Shown piece by piece: positions 61,620-64,000 of a stretch of DNA of 64,000 bases. This DNA comes from Draconibacterium aestuarii (GTDB lineage Bacteria > Bacteroidota > Bacteroidia > Bacteroidales > Prolixibacteraceae). A model generated the notes under the pieces. That model did no database searches, was not told the DNA's origin, and saw only the letters and a program-made list of their open reading frames with translations. Location: the NCBI GenBank assembly GCA_026671195.1, contig JAPOHD010000068.1, positions 62,001 to 126,000 of the forward strand, read 5' to 3'. How positions within the stretch are numbered: position 1 is the stretch's first letter; each line of letters begins with the position of its first letter. The translations under genes were made by a program, and so were the position numbers.

Positions 61620-63167
61620 TTAATTTGTTTTTCTAAACATTTCCATTGGTGCGGTAGATGACATTTTCAACTCTACATGAATTGCTCTGTTAGCAGCATT
61701 CTCAACAAAGTCGTTTATCGATTGCTGAATATCGTAATCCATAAATTCAACTTTAGTACCATCGATCAATACTTCCGATTCGCGTGGGATATGTTGTAAA
61801 ATGCGGCGCAGCTGAGCCTTGTTGAAGAAATATAAATTTCGGTTTATTGTAATCAGATGATTTTTTCCGGATTTAACCATGCTCACTCCTGAACGGAAGT
61901 TGGTTTTAAGTGTGAATACCAAACCAACCAATACACCCACTGAAATTCCTTTTAATAAGTCGGTAAACATGATCACCAACAGTGTAATAAAAAATGGAAT
62001 GTACTGATCGCTTCCAGATTTAATGGTTTTCTTGTATATACTTATTTTATTCAGTTTTAAACCAACCTGAATCAGAATTGCAGCTAAAGCAGCCAAAGGG
62101 ATCAGGTTTAAGAACGAAGCCAAAAACAACACACTTATAACAATAAGTACACCGTGTGCAATGGACGATAATTTACCTTTACCTCCTGCGTTGATATTGG
62201 CCGAAGTTCGCACTACAACAGCAGTCATTGGCAATCCTCCAATTAAACCTGCCAGAATGTTACCCCAGCCCTGAGCCTTTAATTCCTGGTTAGGAGACGA
62301 GATACGTTTTGCCGGATCCAGTTTGTCTGCAGCATCAAGACTTAACAGCGACTCTAAACTTCCTACAATTGCAATGGTTGCGGCAACCATATAAACCTCA
62401 GGGTTACCTAGTGATGAGAAATTGGGGAACCTCAATTCGCCAACCAATGCCTGAAAGCTATTGATATTTGGCAGGGATACCAACTCGTTACCAACAGCAG
62501 CTATTTCGGGTGCAATGTTATTAAACAAGGTATTTAAACCAATACCTACAAAAACAACGACTAGTGGTGCAGGAATGAGCTTTAAAATATTGTTTTGTTT
62601 TATAAATTTTGAGTCCCAGCTATACAGAATTATCAACGAAACTATACTGATAATTACAGGCCCAAGTTTAATAAAACTTAGCATGTAATAAAGTTCTGAT
62701 AGTGTATTGTGGCCATATGAATCTTGAAATGAGGCCAGGTCAATGTCGTTCAGGTCGTAGCCAAAAGCATGAGGAATCTGCTTTAAGAATATGTTTAAAC
62801 CGATGGCCGTAAGCATACCATTGACCACCGAAACAGGGGAAAAGTGCCCGATAACGCCGGCTTTTACATATCCTAAAACTAACTGTATAATTCCTGAAAT
62901 TACTACTGCAAGTAAGAAGGCTTCAAACGATCCCAGGGTTGCGATAGCAGAAAAAACAATAACAGTTAGTCCGGCAGCCGGACCACTAACACTTAATTTT
63001 GAGTCACTAAGAAAACCAACAACTATACCTCCTATAATACCTGTAATTAATCCGGAAAAGAGAGGAGCTCCTGAAGCTAATGCAATGCCTAAACATAATG
63101 GCAGTGCCACCAGAAATACAACTAAACTAGCTGGCAAGTCATTTTTGTATGTTTTAAATAAGTTCAT
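61620..63167 (-). CDS. SulP family anion (probable bicarbonate) transporter
   Basis: 515 residues. About 10-14 membrane segments cover residues 10-400, with SulP motifs PASLVVFLVALPLCLGIALASGA at the start, SDSKLSVSGPAAG, and AADKLDPAKRISSPNQELKAQGWGN. A short STAS-like tail follows (about 430-510, SEVLIDGTKVEFMDYD). SulP proteins carry sulfate, bicarbonate or other anions. Linkage to a beta-carbonic anhydrase gene 18 bases downstream points to bicarbonate, a pairing known from many Bacteroidota and proteobacteria. Sodium symport is possible. Confidence 0.93.
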   Translation of the reverse strand: MNLFKTYKNDLPASLVVFLVALPLCLGIALASGAPLFSGLITGIIGGIVVGFLSDSKLSVSGPAAGLTVIVFSAIATLGSFEAFLLAVVISGIIQLVLGYVKAGVIGHFSPVSVVNGMLTAIGLNIFLKQIPHAFGYDLNDIDLASFQDSYGHNTLSELYYMLSFIKLGPVIISIVSLIILYSWDSKFIKQNNILKLIPAPLVVVFVGIGLNTLFNNIAPEIAAVGNELVSLPNINSFQALVGELRFPNFSSLGNPEVYMVAATIAIVGSLESLLSLDAADKLDPAKRISSPNQELKAQGWGNILAGLIGGLPMTAVVVRTSANINAGGKGKLSSIAHGVLIVISVLFLASFLNLIPLAALAAILIQVGLKLNKISIYKKTIKSGSDQYIPFFITLLVIMFTDLLKGISVGVLVGLVFTLKTNFRSGVSMVKSGKNHLITINRNLYFFNKAQLRRILQHIPRESEVLIDGTKVEFMDYDIQQSINDFVENAANRAIHVELKMSSTAPMEMFRKTN

Positions 63168-63716
63168 TTCTTCTAATCTTTAATTTTTATTTAAATTATG
63201 TTGTCGATTCAATTTCGGGCATAAATAAAAAAATAAAATGTGATAAGAGATGTCTCCAAATGACCAGATTGTACCTAATTTAGAATTTTTGACATAGTTT
63301 GCATTGAATCTTAAAACTTGTTAAATAGTTGTGTATTAGAAAAATGTGTTGAGATGTTATGAGGTTTTAACATAAGTATAACTCATGTTGTTGACGTTTT
63401 CAGAAAATGATGGAATGAAAAAACAATGATGTAAAATTTTATAAAATGAACAAAAGAATTATATTGGCATTAGTATTTTTTATTTTATTTGCATTTTATA
63501 GGCAAAGTTGATGTGTTAGTATCGGCAAAAGTGAATCCGAAATTCAGAGGTTTACACTTAATAATCAGTTTTTCTTCTTCGTTTGTTTTCCTCTTCTCGT
63601 TTATATTTGCACCATTCAATACAAAGTTTTAACAAGGGTAAGCTTGGGTGAGAGATTAAGATATTTCATAAAGTTAGATTAGATTAAGTTGCGAGAAATC
63701 GGAGGAGAGGACAAAG

Positions 63717-63750
63717 AATCCCGGAGTGGACGCCGGGATTTATTTTGTTT
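63717..63750 (+). terminator. Hairpin terminator with no assigned gene
   Basis: AATCCCGG (63717-63724) pairs with CCGGGATT (63733-63740), followed by TATTTTGTTT. It is oriented for a plus-strand transcript, yet no plus-strand gene of normal size lies before it. Confidence 0.7.
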
Positions 63751-63790
63751 CCAACATTTTAAAAACTGGGAAAGTATAATACGGCATATA

Positions 63791-63821
63791 AAAAGGAGTA
63801 GTTATTTGGCTACTCCTTTTT
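63791..63821 (-). terminator. Terminator of the partial gene at the right edge
   Basis: AAAAGGAGTAG (63791-63801) pairs with CTACTCCTTTT (63810-63820), an 11-base-pair stem. On the minus strand it follows the stop at 63839 and is itself followed by TTTTTATA. Confidence 0.85.
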
Positions 63822-63838
63822 TAATTAGTAACCAATAT

Positions 63839-64000
63839 CTATAATTTTACAGAAGCAACTGCATTTTTTGCTTTTTGCGAAAAATAATGAAAAGAAACAT
63901 TTCCTTTTCCTTCAATAATAAATTCATATTCAACCATACTGTGGCCCGGCATGGCAAAGAATTGCACTTCCGGTTTTGTTTGCTTGTAATTTACTTTGTT
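63839..64000 (-). CDS. 3' end of an unidentified gene
   Basis: The last 53 codons and TAG stop (63839-63841) of a gene that enters from the right edge. The translated end contains VQFFAMPGHSMVEYEFIIEG and finishes AVASVKL. It looks like a C-terminal beta-sandwich strand pattern rather than a membrane helix. The fragment is too short for a family call. A terminator follows it, which supports a real gene end. Confidence 0.6.
   Translation of the reverse strand, partial: NKVNYKQTKPEVQFFAMPGHSMVEYEFIIEGKGNVSFHYFSQKAKNAVASVKL

Larger units (their letters stand above)
63168..63838. other. Gene-poor region upstream of the SulP gene
   Basis: 671 bases. It must contain the SulP promoter (minus strand). 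On the plus strand there is a 21-codon open frame at 63447-63512 that looks like a signal peptide or a single helix (MNKRIILALVFFILFAFYRQS). After it comes AT-rich sequence and a terminator at 63717-63750. No larger coding frame is convincing. A small transcript from about 63400 to 63750 is possible but unproven. Confidence 0.45.

Overview
The window looks like the chromosome of a marine or sediment member of the Bacteroidota, most plausibly a Bacteroidales/Marinilabiliales relative (the family is inference). The signs are a SusC/SusD pair with GH92 enzymes, many lipoproteins with Bacteroidota-type signals, DUF2141 and PCMD-type proteins, a fused two-subunit E1 dehydrogenase, a V/A-type ATPase with the DUF2764 subunit, weak Shine-Dalgarno sequences, and TAnnTTTG-like -7 promoter boxes. 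No rRNA, tRNA, CRISPR array, prophage or transposase gene was found.

Layout. 1-2753 (minus): four-gene oxidoreductase operon, its last gene cut by the window edge. 3041-5550 (plus): surface lipoprotein, outer-membrane barrel and a secreted protein. 5559-12981 (minus): methyltransferase, the SbcCD nuclease pair split by a GxxExxY gene with palindromic repeats, a dienelactone-hydrolase-like protein and a VOC protein. 13106-15753 (plus): GH97 enzyme and a potassium channel. 15817-25183 (minus): a polysaccharide utilisation locus (SusC, SusD, two GH92 alpha-mannosidase-type enzymes), divergent from 25466-28012, an unusual membrane-anchored regulator with a SARP-type DNA-binding end. 28048-30459 (minus): fused 2-oxoacid dehydrogenase E1. 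30612-37814 (plus): beta-helix protein, large GH2 enzyme, alpha/beta hydrolase and an RNase H-like protein. 37829-38033: a decayed HAD phosphatase gene. 38123-45300 (minus): seven-gene V/A-ATPase operon A-B-E-DUF2764-D-I-K. 45812-51364 (minus): GH2 then GH20. 51976-59898 (plus): hexuronate catabolism (UxaE, UxaC, KDG kinase, KDPG aldolase) and a complete TRAP transporter. 60032-63167 (minus): phosphodiester glycosidase, beta-carbonic anhydrase and SulP transporter. 63839-64000: 3' end of another gene.

How it works together. The cell takes up glycan fragments through SusCD and trims alpha-mannosides with two lipoprotein GH92 enzymes. Beta-galactosides and beta-HexNAc are trimmed by the GH2 and GH20 enzymes. 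Hexuronates enter through the TRAP system, are interconverted by UxaC and UxaE, and end as pyruvate and glyceraldehyde-3-phosphate through KdgK and KdgA. The two steps from fructuronate to KDG are not encoded here. The K subunit of the ATPase carries the residue set of sodium-binding rings, which fits a marine habitat.

The most interesting part is the GH92 locus. Its neighbouring regulator joins a periplasmic LamG/kelch-like sensor, one membrane helix and a cytoplasmic SARP (winged helix plus BTAD) domain. The shared upstream region holds helically phased GATTAAT heptamers, the arrangement expected for a SARP-type operator.
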